Assembly: GCA_047623555.1 (NCBI GenBank) | Contig: JBLHMP010000023.1 | Coordinates: forward strand, 1 to 47,989 | Reading direction: 5' to 3' | DNA from: NORP181 sp047623555 | GTDB lineage: Bacteria; Pseudomonadota; Alphaproteobacteria; Rhodobacterales; Rhodobacteraceae | DNA: 47,989 nucleotides | In this document: positions 16,816 through 25,187 of the stretch, piece by piece | Numbering within the stretch: position 1 is the first letter of the stretch | Layout of the letters: every line of letters begins with the position of its first letter | The notes under the pieces: model-generated | Seen by the model: the letters and a program-made list of their open reading frames with translations, nothing else | Databases searched by the model: none | Told to the model about the DNA's origin: nothing | Translations under genes and position numbers: made by a program

Positions 16816-17795
16816 GATCCGAATGCCGATCCGGCGCAGAAATTCAAAACTTTGGCCTTTGCCGGTATAGATCGCGACAGCAGCATGTCCCCCGGCCGGA
16901 AAGATATAGCCCTCTGGCACATCAACTTTGATCTGAACGGCGATATGCCCGGCTGGCTTTGGCAAGATAAACTGGGGTAGGCGACCGGACGGCATATACT
17001 GCCCCTGCCTTGTGGCCCACCAAATGGTTTTGACTTTGCCGGTCAGAATTTCGCCGGGATATAGATCAAGCGCGATTTCGACCTCTTGGCCGGGTTCCAC
17101 AAATTTCAGGTTCTGCTGGCGGAAACTGCCCAAAATATAAGGCTTATCATCGGTAATAAAACTGGCGATTGCCCCCAGACGCACGTCGCCAACCACGAGG
17201 CCAGGCCGGGCCTGTTGTGATACGATCATGCCGTCTTCGGGGGCATAAATCGTGGTGTTATCCAGAAAATATTGCGCTTCGTCTTCGGCGGTCTGTTCAA
17301 TCCAGCGGTCCAATTCATCCTGCCGACCACCCCGGCGGGCACCAGTTTTTCGTAGCGTGCGCGTTGGGCAATCGCATAGGTCCATTGCGCCTGTGCCCGC
17401 TCAACCGCCTCAACTGCAGCGATCAAATCCTAGTCAAGCATTTTGGCGTTTTGTTGTGCGGTACCCAACTGTGCCCTCGCACCATCCCGGGCAAGGGAAT
17501 AGATTGTTTCGTCAAAGCGATACAGCGGATCACCCTTTTTAACCGGTTGATTAGGCGTGACTAATACTTTGGTCAGAATTGTAGGTTGCGTCAGTTTCGG
17601 AATGATCTGGATGGTCGAGCGCACCACATGGCTGTCAATTGTGTAGGGCAGGAAAATCAGCAGAAAACGGCCGCCGACATAAAATGATACGACGCCCCAG
17701 GTGACACTGAATTTCAACAATTCCAGCTTGAAAAACACCAACCAAATAAAGATCAGATAGAAGAGCGTAATGCCAAGCGCGACGACCTGTTCATT
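16816..17795 (-). pseudogene. HlyD-family membrane-fusion protein, broken
   Basis: The N-terminal membrane segment (ALGITLFYLIFIWLVFFKLE) is followed by GGRFLLIFL and LVTPNQPVKKGDPLYRFDET, the biotinyl-lipoyl-like half. TAG at 17432-17430 interrupts KMLD/DLIAAVEAVERAQAQ, where CAG (Gln) is expected. A frameshift near 17333 separates EKLVPAG from GRQDELDRWIEQTAEDEAQY. The beta-barrel part (FVEPGQEVEIALDLYPGEIL) is preserved and then runs in frame into the NodT remnant at about 16815, so a deletion fused the two. The start codon is also not identifiable: codons before NEQVV read TAG. The family (YiaV/EmrA-like) pairs with DUF3302 proteins, present upstream. Confidence 0.85.
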
Positions 17796-17816
17796 CTATT
17801 CTTTTCTGGTTAGCTT

Positions 17817-18182
17817 TCAGGCTTTGTCTTTTGCAGTTTCTGCGGCATCCGAATTTTGGAACTCCGGCTTTACTGTCCCGCCAAGATGTTCGATTTCTTC
17901 ACGAATGGCTTTGCGTTCCTCTTCCGGGAACTGCCGTATATCAACGGTCATGGCGTCGTGAAACGCCCACATAAAGGCATGCACCCAAGGCACAACCACA
18001 AGAAAGCCCATGTAACCCATGATTTTGACGGCTTCGGCATGCGGGTGATTACGTTTGAGCGCGATACGCCCGGGCAAGCCCATCAGAAACAGCACCAAAG
18101 CCATGACCGCCGCCATCAGCAGGATCAACGTTGCGAATGTCAAATAGTCATAGTTTGTTAATGGACGTTCAAGCAGATCCAC
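17817..18182 (-). CDS. DUF3302 inner-membrane protein (YiaW-like)
   Basis: A 121-residue protein with two membrane segments (about residues 15-36 and 56-73), matching the DUF3302 family: NYDYLTFATLILLMAAVMAL, GLPGRIALKRNHPHAEAVKI and GYMGFLVVVPWVHAFMWAFH. Relatives such as E. coli YiaW are encoded just ahead of an HlyD-type protein and are thought to be an accessory of that transporter. The gene is intact, but both genes behind it are broken, so it is probably an orphan on the way to loss. Confidence 0.85.
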   Translation of the reverse strand: MDLLERPLTNYDYLTFATLILLMAAVMALVLFLMGLPGRIALKRNHPHAEAVKIMGYMGFLVVVPWVHAFMWAFHDAMTVDIRQFPEEERKAIREEIEHLGGTVKPEFQNSDAAETAKDKA

Positions 18183-18598
18183 ATCAAATCCCAGTCACTC
18201 GTTCACATACCACGATTTGACATTATACGTCGTCTACGTGGCTAAGTTATCATTCGTGAAATTTCTGTGCGGCGCAGGACCCATCTGCAATCCACAGTGG
18301 TTGGACACAGCCATCGTGTTTAACGGTTTTATATCGCGATGCAGGTTTTGGCATTGATCACCAAATGCGAGCGCCGGTCGCAATTGGTGCAACCCAAGTC
18401 TGCAAAATAGGTAATCCTCCCACCAAAGATGAGAGGATTACCGTTGTGACGCGGATTTCCTAGTTCCGCGCCACGTGCATAAAACTGCAACTCTTAACTC
18501 TGGCCAGGACCCGTTACGTAGAGTTGTTCCGTGGGGGCAAAGAACAACCCTTTCTAGATCATGAACACGATACCTAATCGTACTCATTTCGATGAGTT
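18183..18598. other. Long non-coding stretch with two hairpins
   Basis: No plausible gene is seen in this 416-bp stretch between DUF3302 and the protease gene. It holds a perfect 10-bp hairpin GGTAATCCTC/GAGGATTACC at 18410-18442 (13-base loop) and a 7-bp hairpin GTTGTTC/GAACAAC at 18523-18548. Neither has a strong U-tract, though the first is followed by CTATTTT on the minus strand. The promoter of the DUF3302 cassette should lie near 18183-18260 but no convincing boxes stand out. It could contain a small RNA or decayed sequence. Confidence 0.4.
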
Positions 18599-18640
18599 GC
18601 GGCGACAGGTCTGATCCTTAACGGACCTCCCTGCCGCCGC
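18599..18640 (-). terminator. Long GC-rich hairpin after the protease gene
   Basis: Ten bases after the protease stop, GCGGCGGCAGG pairs with the downstream CCTGTCGCCGC (10 of 11 positions, the other a wobble) and the loop holds an additional AGGTC/GACCT pair. It is the expected position for a terminator or 3' mRNA-stabilising structure, but no U-run follows. Confidence 0.55.
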
Positions 18641-18649
18641 TCCCCGTTG

Positions 18650-19756
18650 CTAGGCTTCACGCCCGGCACGATTGGCAAGTGTTACATCCAGAGTAACCTT
18701 CTCGCCTTTCCTCAGAACTTCGATTTCAACTTTCTGATCGGGGTCTTGTTGTGCCACCGCGCGTGTCAGGTCGCGCAATTCGGTGATTTCTGTTCCGTTA
18801 AACTGTAAAATAATATCGCCGGATTTGAGGTGCGCTTCGCTGGCCGGGCTGTCTTTGACAACACTTTCGATGACCACGCCTTTGCCTTCGTCATAGCCAA
18901 GAGCACTCGCGGTTTCCGCCGAGATTGGTCTGATCTGAACCCCAAGCCAGCCGCGATCAACTTTGCCGTCATCTTTCAGATCGGCAATGATTTCCTGAAC
19001 AAGGTCGGACGGAACAGCAAAGCCGATGCCAACCGATCCACCATCCGGCGAAAAGATCGCGGTATTCACACCAACGACATCGCCGTTTGCATCAAAAAGT
19101 GGGCCGCCGGAATTGCCTTTGTTGATCGCCGCATCCGTTTGGATATAATCATCAAAGGGACCGGAATTGATGTTCCGCGAGGTCGCCGAAACGATGCCCG
19201 AGGTGACGGTGCCAGCCAGTCCAAACGGGCTGCCCATGGCAATCACTTCGTCGCCAACGCGCAGGTCTTCGGAGGAGCCGAATTCAACAACCGCCAGTGG
19301 TGTGTCGCTTTCAACCTGCAACAACGCGATATCGGTCAGCGGATCAGAGCCAACAACAGTTGCATCAAGCGTGGTGCCATCGGCAAATTTGACGGTGATG
19401 GACTTCGCGCTCTCAACAACGTGGTTGTTGGTCACGATCAAACCACTGGCATCAATGATAAAGCCCGAACCGGCACCTTTCATAGGGCGGCGGTCCTGCT
19501 GTGGCATCTGGCCACCAAAGCGACGCTTGAACTCTTCCAGCATGTCGCCTTCGGGCATGGCACCGCCAGCGGGTTTGACTGACGCTTTGCCGGTAACTTC
19601 GACATAAACAACGGCAGGTGAAACGGTTTCTACCAGATCGGCATAACCGCCGGGCACTATGGCCAATGCTGTTGTCGGGGACAGGGCAACCATTGCGGTG
19701 GTCGCAAACACTGCTGACAGTGTCAAAGCAGCAATACGGGGGGATGTATTCGTCAT
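18650..19756 (-). CDS. Periplasmic Do-like serine protease, single PDZ domain
   Basis: A 368-residue HtrA-family protease for misfolded envelope proteins. Residues 1-32 are a signal peptide ending ALA. The trypsin-like catalytic triad is His112 (VTNNHVV), Asp142 (LTDIALLQ) and Ser216 (KGNSGGPLF). One PDZ domain follows at about 266-355 (RGWLGVQIRPIS, SGDIILQFNG). Common DegP/MucD proteins have two PDZ domains and about 450-500 residues, so this is a short form, DegS/HhoB-like in layout but with a cleavable signal rather than a membrane anchor. It is divergent from a two-component system that probably controls it. Confidence 0.93.
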   Translation of the reverse strand: MTNTSPRIAALTLSAVFATTAMVALSPTTALAIVPGGYADLVETVSPAVVYVEVTGKASVKPAGGAMPEGDMLEEFKRRFGGQMPQQDRRPMKGAGSGFIIDASGLIVTNNHVVESAKSITVKFADGTTLDATVVGSDPLTDIALLQVESDTPLAVVEFGSSEDLRVGDEVIAMGSPFGLAGTVTSGIVSATSRNINSGPFDDYIQTDAAINKGNSGGPLFDANGDVVGVNTAIFSPDGGSVGIGFAVPSDLVQEIIADLKDDGKVDRGWLGVQIRPISAETASALGYDEGKGVVIESVVKDSPASEAHLKSGDIILQFNGTEITELRDLTRAVAQQDPDQKVEIEVLRKGEKVTLDVTLANRAGREA

Positions 19757-19897
19757 TAGGTTTCTCCTGGGTTCTGGATATGAAAGGTAATTAGGGCAGC
19801 GAACTGTCAGTGGCCTGTCGGCTTCTATACAAAAATGTAATGTGCCAAGATAAGGCGGTTACGCTATTAGGTGACAAAAATCAGGAGCACCCAACAC

Positions 19898-20569
19898 GTG
19901 AAAATTTTAGTTGTAGAGGATGACAAAACCACGGGTCCCTACATCGCGTCGGGACTGCGAGAAGAAGGGCATACTGTTGACCTGGTTGAAGATGGCAAAG
20001 ATGGGCTCATTCAGGCCACCACCGCAGATTATGACGTGCTGGTCATCGACCGGATGTTGCCCGGCCTTGATGGGCTGACCCTGCTGAAAACTCTGCGCGG
20101 TGCGAAAAACAAAACCCCGGCGCTGATGCTGACTGCGCTAAGCGGTGTTGGGGATCGCATCGAAGGATTGGACGCTGGGGCCGACGACTATCTGGTGAAA
20201 CCCTTTGCCTTTGGTGAACTGTCGGCGCGGCTGTCGGCGCTCGCGCGGCGGCCAATTATGGTAGAGCAGGAAACGGTGTTGCGGGCCGGTGATCTGGAAA
20301 TGGATCTGGTACGGCGCAAGGTGATGCGCAACGGAACCATGCTCGACCTGCTGCCCCGCGAATTTGTATTGCTTGAACATTTACTACGCCGCAAGGGCCG
20401 GGTGCAGACGCGCACAATGTTGCTTGAATCCGTTTGGGGGATCAATTTTGATCCGCAAACCAATGTGGTTGAGACGCATATTTCGCGACTGCGCAGCAAG
20501 ATCGACAAACCGTTCCAGACCGATCTGATAGAAACCGTGCGCGGCGCCGGATATCGCATTGCCCAATAA
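19898..20569 (+). CDS. OmpR-family response regulator
   Basis: A 223-residue regulator starting at GTG 19898, chosen over the upstream GTG 19871 because AGGAG lies 9 bases ahead and the protein then begins with the canonical KILVVEDD. The receiver has the acidic pair Asp8-Asp9, phospho-acceptor Asp51 (VLVIDRMLPG), Thr79 and Lys101 (LVKPF). The winged-helix DNA-binding domain is at about 130-223 (LLPREFVLLEHLLRRKGRVQ, NVVETHISRLRSKID). It overlaps the kinase gene and is divergent from the protease gene with a 141-bp gap. It probably senses an envelope signal; the target set is inferred. Confidence 0.95.
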   Translation: MKILVVEDDKTTGPYIASGLREEGHTVDLVEDGKDGLIQATTADYDVLVIDRMLPGLDGLTLLKTLRGAKNKTPALMLTALSGVGDRIEGLDAGADDYLVKPFAFGELSARLSALARRPIMVEQETVLRAGDLEMDLVRRKVMRNGTMLDLLPREFVLLEHLLRRKGRVQTRTMLLESVWGINFDPQTNVVETHISRLRSKIDKPFQTDLIETVRGAGYRIAQ

Positions 20570-21923
20570 ATCACAGATACGCCCGCCCGGTCTTTGGCAA
20601 TCTTCGCCGATGCGGCTGTCTTTGTGGCTGGCATTTCTATTTGTGATCGTCAGCTCACTTAGTCTAAGCGCCACATATTTTGTCGCCCGAGAGTCCCAGG
20701 AAGACGCCATTCATGAGAGCCTTGTACAGGTTATGGCCGGGTATCGCGCCACCCCGTCTGTTGCGGCGCTGGCCGCGGTTGTGCGGGCCGAAACCCGTGA
20801 AACCGACCCAACCCGCCGCCTGCTGAGTTATCGTTTGCCGTCCGGTGTTATCGCCGGAAATTCCGCCATCGTGCAGGACGCCGAAGGATTCAGCGCGGTT
20901 ATTTCTGGCGTGTTGCCCAGCGAGGTTAAAGGTGAATTCATTTCATTGACCCGATTGATCAATGGCGGCCTTATGACCGTGGCATTGACCGCGCAACCAC
21001 TGGAAAACCTGCGCAAAACCTATTTGCTGGTGTTTTTGTTCAGCCTGCTTCCGACCTGTATCGCCGCCCTAAGCGGTGGTTTCTTTCTGGCCCGTCGCGA
21101 TTCAAAACACCTGTTCTCGATCGAAAGTACCTTGGCCCGGCTGACTTCGGGTGAATTGGCTGCGCGTGTTGGCACTGGCAATTCCCGGCAAAACGACCTG
21201 AGCCGGATTGGCGCACAGGTGAACCGGATGGCCGACGCGCAGGAAAAATCGATATCAGCGTTGCAACAGATTTCCGCCGATATCGCCCATGATCTCAAAA
21301 GCCCGATCCAGCGAGTTGCGGTGCTTTTGTCTGACCTTAGCAAAACCAACAATCTGCCGGAAAGAGCGGTAGACCTAGCCGAGCGCGCGACCGATGAAAC
21401 CCAGGGCATCGTCAGGGTGTTTCAGTCACTTTTGCAGATTGCCCAAGTCGAAGGCGGCTCACCCCGAACCGGATTTGGCCCGGTTGATCTTTGCGATCTG
21501 GCCGCGGTTTTTGTGGATATTTACCAACCTACTGCCGAGGAACAGGGTCGGCAGTTGTTGTTGCGCATCCCGGATACGCCGATTATGATTTCAGGGGATA
21601 AAACCCTGTTGGGACAAATGCTGGCCAACCTGATCGAAAACGCGCTGCGTCACACTCCGACCGGCAAAGACATCAAGGTTTGCGTGTCTGGGGACGCAAT
21701 TAACGCCCGGCTTTCGGTGGCAGATAATGGCCCCGGCATTCCCGACGATCAGCATCAAAATGTCCTGCGTCGCCTGTACCGCCTTGAGACAAGCCGAACC
21801 ACAGCCGGCAGCGGGCTTGGCCTTAGTCTTGTCGCCGCTATTGCCGATCTACACGAGGCAGAACTGGTGCTTTTACCGGCCAATCCCGGGCTTAAGGTCG
21901 AAATAACCTTTGCCGGGATTTAG
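20559..21923 (+). CDS. Membrane sensor histidine kinase
   Basis: Up to 454 residues from TTG 20559 (11-base overlap with the regulator); ATG 20610, giving MRLSLWLAFLFV, is an alternative start. Two membrane segments (about 20-43 and 155-178) bracket a periplasmic sensor domain of about 110 residues. A HAMP linker follows, then the H box with His244 (SADIAHDLKSPIQRV), the N box (MLANLIENALRHTP), G1 (DNGPGIPDD) and G2 (GSGLGLSLV). The signal is unknown. It forms a pair with the OmpR-type regulator. The gene is complete and intact; the next gene in the window, convergent, begins 14 bases after its stop. Confidence 0.94.
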   Translation: MPNKSQIRPPGLWQSSPMRLSLWLAFLFVIVSSLSLSATYFVARESQEDAIHESLVQVMAGYRATPSVAALAAVVRAETRETDPTRRLLSYRLPSGVIAGNSAIVQDAEGFSAVISGVLPSEVKGEFISLTRLINGGLMTVALTAQPLENLRKTYLLVFLFSLLPTCIAALSGGFFLARRDSKHLFSIESTLARLTSGELAARVGTGNSRQNDLSRIGAQVNRMADAQEKSISALQQISADIAHDLKSPIQRVAVLLSDLSKTNNLPERAVDLAERATDETQGIVRVFQSLLQIAQVEGGSPRTGFGPVDLCDLAAVFVDIYQPTAEEQGRQLLLRIPDTPIMISGDKTLLGQMLANLIENALRHTPTGKDIKVCVSGDAINARLSVADNGPGIPDDQHQNVLRRLYRLETSRTTAGSGLGLSLVAAIADLHEAELVLLPANPGLKVEITFAGI

Positions 21924-21937
21924 CCGACCAAAACCGG

Positions 21938-22450
21938 CTAATGCCGGATGGCAATGATAACCGGCCCCCAAAGCGTCAGGAATACATTTGCGATTGCATA
22001 GGTCACCGTAAACGGGGCCACCGGCGCGGCGTTTCCGCATCTTCCAGCAGCGCCGAAAACGCCGGGTTGCCGCTACGCCCACCTGCAAGAACCGCCATCG
22101 TGATGATCGGGGCTTTGATGCGCAGGAAGTAATAGTTGAAATAGAACACCACAAAGCAAGGTATCAACGTGACCGCGATCCCCAGATAAAACAACGTCGC
22201 GCCATGTTCTTTGATCGCTTCCCATGCGGTTTCACCGGCGTTCAGGCCGACAACGCCAACAAACACTGCCAAACCAAAACTTTGCAGGAATTTGGCACCA
22301 CCGGAATTGACCCCGCCAAAGCGGAGATACCGGGCACGCAGCCAGCCAAGGCCTGACCCCAAGGCAACTTCGGCTGTGCCAATGGAAAAACTGATCTATC
22401 CAATCAGATATCCAAGCAAGATTCCAATACCAAAAGTAACATATTCAGTC
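21938..22450 (-). pseudogene. AspT-type aspartate:alanine antiporter, C-terminal remnant
   Basis: Recognisable parts are TFGIGILLGYLIG, TAG at 22398-22396, then LGSGLGWLRARYLRFGGVN, FLQSFGLAVFVGVVGLNAGE and FYFNYYFLRIKAPIITMAVL. A one-base loss near 22038 shifts frame; the corrected end reads TVTYAIANVFLTLWGPVII. AspT (AAE family) proteins have about 560 residues, so more than two thirds is missing, and a short stretch before WLRAR is deleted too. It runs without a boundary out of the decarboxylase remnant. Functional AspT with aspartate decarboxylase forms a proton-motive aspartate/alanine cycle. Confidence 0.85.
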
Positions 22451-23468
22451 GAGCTTTTGGACGGTGATTTATAGCCAATCAAATCAGCCATATAGTCATG
22501 ATCGCCGGATCTACTGATATTTGCGTAGGCATCGTTGGGTAGATTGGCCAGTGACACGCGAATTGACATGTTGGGTGCGTCAAAGCCGCCGCCATCCATT
22601 AAGACAACCTATTTTTCCTCGGCCAGCCGCCAAGCAAAGTCGATTGCGTCGTGATCGTTCACTATATGACCGGCGAATTCCTGACTATATCGTGTCTTTG
22701 CCAACTGCGGAATGTCGATAGTCATGTAACAAAACTCCGAATATCCGTCCTCAATGCAGGACGCGCCCATCACCTCAAACAGCGTGGTAAACCGCTGGTT
22801 CAGGGCCTCGCGATTCTCAATCGGCAGGTTGGCAATCTTTTCATCGAAAATATTGTTGCTCGTGCATTCCGATGGCTCCAAGCCGCCAACCGGTCGCGCC
22901 AAAATACTTGGAAAACGAGTAGACAAAGATGGTATTTTGCGGACAAATCCCCATGAGCGAGCGAAAGTTATTCACAAAATCCCCATAGACGACATCGCAG
23001 CAGTGCCGCCTTCGGTGGCGAACAGTTGAAATTTGCCGGGCGGCGGCGTTCCCTGACACATTTCAAGGTCAAAATACGCCGGCACGATCTTTTCACAACA
23101 TCGCAACATCCGATCCGGCGTTGGGTAGTGATCCCCTAGGATGCCATCGACCATCTCAAAACCAGCGCGTCAAAATCAAGACCAGCGTGTCGCGCGCCAA
23201 CGCCGTCGCTGACCGGAGAGCCGCTAAACCCCGGCTGATGCCAGACGCGTTTGGCCTCACTCAGCGTGAAAAACCCAAATTGGAAATAGCCCTGTCGTGA
23301 ATCCTCGGCCAGCCAGTTGGAGTTTCCCCGGCCCGCCTTCAGTATCAACCGTTCATGATGCTCTTGCGACATCGCGGTGAGTTTGTTCGTAGGCTCGAAA
23401 GGGCCAAGCCCCTCATAACGCTTTTCTTCGGCTCTTTCGTCACTGGTTAAACCACTCTCCAATAACAT
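22451..23468 (-). pseudogene. Aspartate 4-decarboxylase/aminotransferase, heavily eroded
   Basis: Fragments of the class I/II PLP enzyme are in three frames: LKAGRGNSNWLAED and GYFQFGFFTLSEAKRVW (23136-23468), then FQLFATEGGTAAMSS (to 22972), then FVYSFSKYFGATGWRLGAIG (the PLP-Lys segment, 22841-23000), IFDEKIANLP, and VVLMDGGGFDAPNMSIRVSL at the end. A TAG at 22611-22609 precedes the last part. About 550 bases seem to be missing against the normal 530-residue enzyme, at least two internal deletions (core domain before the SFSKYFG segment; a helical segment after LNQR). Too many changes for sequencing error. A neighbouring intact class III aminotransferase is not a replacement for this activity. 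Confidence 0.85.
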
Positions 23469-23545
23469 CTTTTGGCAGGGGCGCTGTGCACGCGAAAATG
23501 GTAGGAGGAGCTTTACGTCAAGTTAAGCAAGGTGCTTGGTCGCTC

Positions 23546-24865
23546 TTACAGAACCGCATCAAACGCCAGCGCAAGTTTATCCACGATTTCGTCAATATGC
23601 GTTTCCTCAAGGATAAAGGGGGGCGCCAACAGGATGTGATCGCCGTGTTGCCCATCAATCGTGCCACCCATGGGATAGCAGGCCAGACCATTTGCAAAGG
23701 TCGCCTTTTTCAGGGCTTTGTTGATGGCAAGGTTTGGATCAAACGGGGTTTTCGCCTCGTGATCTGCGACAATTTCCAAGCCAACAAACAACCCGCGCCC
23801 ACGGATGTCGCCGATATTGGGGTGTTGTCCAAACGCGGTCACCAGACGGTCCTGTAGCATAGCGCCCATTCGGGCCGATCGTGCAGCCAATCCGCCGGTG
23901 GTCAATTTGTCCAGCACCACATTGGCGGCGGCACATGCAATGGGATGCCCTAAATAGGTGTGGCCATGTTGGAAAAATCCGGTGCCATCTTTGATCGCCC
24001 GATAGATGTCGGCGGAACAAATCATCGCTCCGATGGGCTGGTATCCGGCGCCCAGTCCTTTGGCGATGGTGATAATATCGGGAACGATGTCTTCCTGTTC
24101 ATAGGCAAATAACGTGCCGGTGCGCCCCATACCGCACATGACCTCGTCCAAAATCAACAACACGCCGTATTGATCGCAAATCTCGCGGATGCGTTTGAAA
24201 TACCCGGGCACCGGCGGCACCGCGCCCAGTGTCGCCCCAACCACCGGTTCGGCGATAAAGGCGGCTACGGTTTCAGGGCCAAGCCGCAGAATTTCCTGTT
24301 CCAGCTCATTTGCGACCCTTTGGCCGTAGTCAAACTGGCTCTCTCCGCTTTCCAGCCCGCGATATTCGTAACAGGGCGCAATGTGGAATGTTTCGATCAT
24401 CAAGGGCGCAAAAGGCTGTTTTCGCCAGGCATTTCCGCCCACCGCCAGCGCACCCAGGGTGTTGCCGTGATAGCTTTGGCGACGCGCGATGATGCGATGG
24501 CGTTTCGGTTGGCCGATTTCAATGAAATACTGACGCGCCAATTTCAGCGCCGATTCGACGGCTTCGGACCCGCCAGAAACGAAATAAACCCTCTCAAGTG
24601 GTTTTGATGCAGAAGCGACAATTTTCCCCGCAAGGGTTTCGGCGATTTCCGAGGTGAAAAAGCTGGTGTGTGCATAGGCCAAAACCTCGGCCTGTTTCTG
24701 GATTGCGGCAATGACATCGGCATCGCCATGGCCCAGGCATGATACTGCAGCCCCGCCAGATCCGTCAAAATATTGTTTTCCATCAGTATCGTACAGGTAA
24801 ACACCCTGACCACGCGCGGCGACGGGTGGTTGGGATTTACAGTGGCGGGGAAACACGTGTGACAT
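23546..24865 (-). CDS. Class III PLP-dependent aminotransferase
   Basis: A 439-residue fold-type I aminotransferase. The cofactor-binding region includes FVSGGSEAVESALKLARQYF and YHGNTLGALAVGG, the Asp contact ILDEVMCGMGRTG, and the PLP Lys in IAKGLGAGYQPIGA. The C-terminal HTYLGHPIACAAANVVLD is typical. This family (omega-, beta-alanine or putrescine transaminases) transfers amino groups from a non-alpha amine to pyruvate or 2-oxoglutarate. No substrate can be assigned. It is divergent from the TRAP genes, so it could process an imported amine, but no operon ties it there. Confidence 0.92.
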   Translation of the reverse strand: MSHVFPRHCKSQPPVAARGQGVYLYDTDGKQYFDGSGGAAVSCLGHGDADVIAAIQKQAEVLAYAHTSFFTSEIAETLAGKIVASASKPLERVYFVSGGSEAVESALKLARQYFIEIGQPKRHRIIARRQSYHGNTLGALAVGGNAWRKQPFAPLMIETFHIAPCYEYRGLESGESQFDYGQRVANELEQEILRLGPETVAAFIAEPVVGATLGAVPPVPGYFKRIREICDQYGVLLILDEVMCGMGRTGTLFAYEQEDIVPDIITIAKGLGAGYQPIGAMICSADIYRAIKDGTGFFQHGHTYLGHPIACAAANVVLDKLTTGGLAARSARMGAMLQDRLVTAFGQHPNIGDIRGRGLFVGLEIVADHEAKTPFDPNLAINKALKKATFANGLACYPMGGTIDGQHGDHILLAPPFILEETHIDEIVDKLALAFDAVL

Positions 24866-25098
24866 GGGGCGACTCGCATAAATGAGGGCAATACTGCTGA
24901 CATCCTAACAGCAGAATACGACGAAACACACGTTGACAGAACAAAAACCAGATGCCCTCCTGCTCGGGCTAGGAAGAGGTACGACTTAAGGTTTGTAACA
25001 CCGGATCCGACAAAGAATACGCTCATACAGGGCGCTCAAATGTATGTGTGGATCAGGTATTCAAACCCGCTACGCATTGCAAAATGCACTCATCGTTC

Positions 25099-25113
25099 TG
25101 CACAAATTGTGCA
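25099..25113. promoter_or_regulatory. Palindrome ahead of the TRAP operon
   Basis: TGCACAAATTGTGCA is a perfect inverted repeat (7-1-7) 75 bp before the binding-protein start, in the otherwise featureless 322-bp gap 24866-25187 between the aminotransferase and the TRAP genes. Position and symmetry suggest an operator for a dimeric regulator. No regulator gene is adjacent. Confidence 0.45.
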
Positions 25114-25187
25114 AACAAAACCACCTTTGGGAAACCTTGGATGGTGCGATTTGACGATCAAAAAAGCTACATATACCAAGGGAGACT

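Noticed and set aside
22396..22599. A small intact protein at the decarboxylase/AspT junction
   Set aside because: The open frame consists of the last part of the decarboxylase fused to an internal AspT segment and ends in a premature TAG; it is debris and not a gene.
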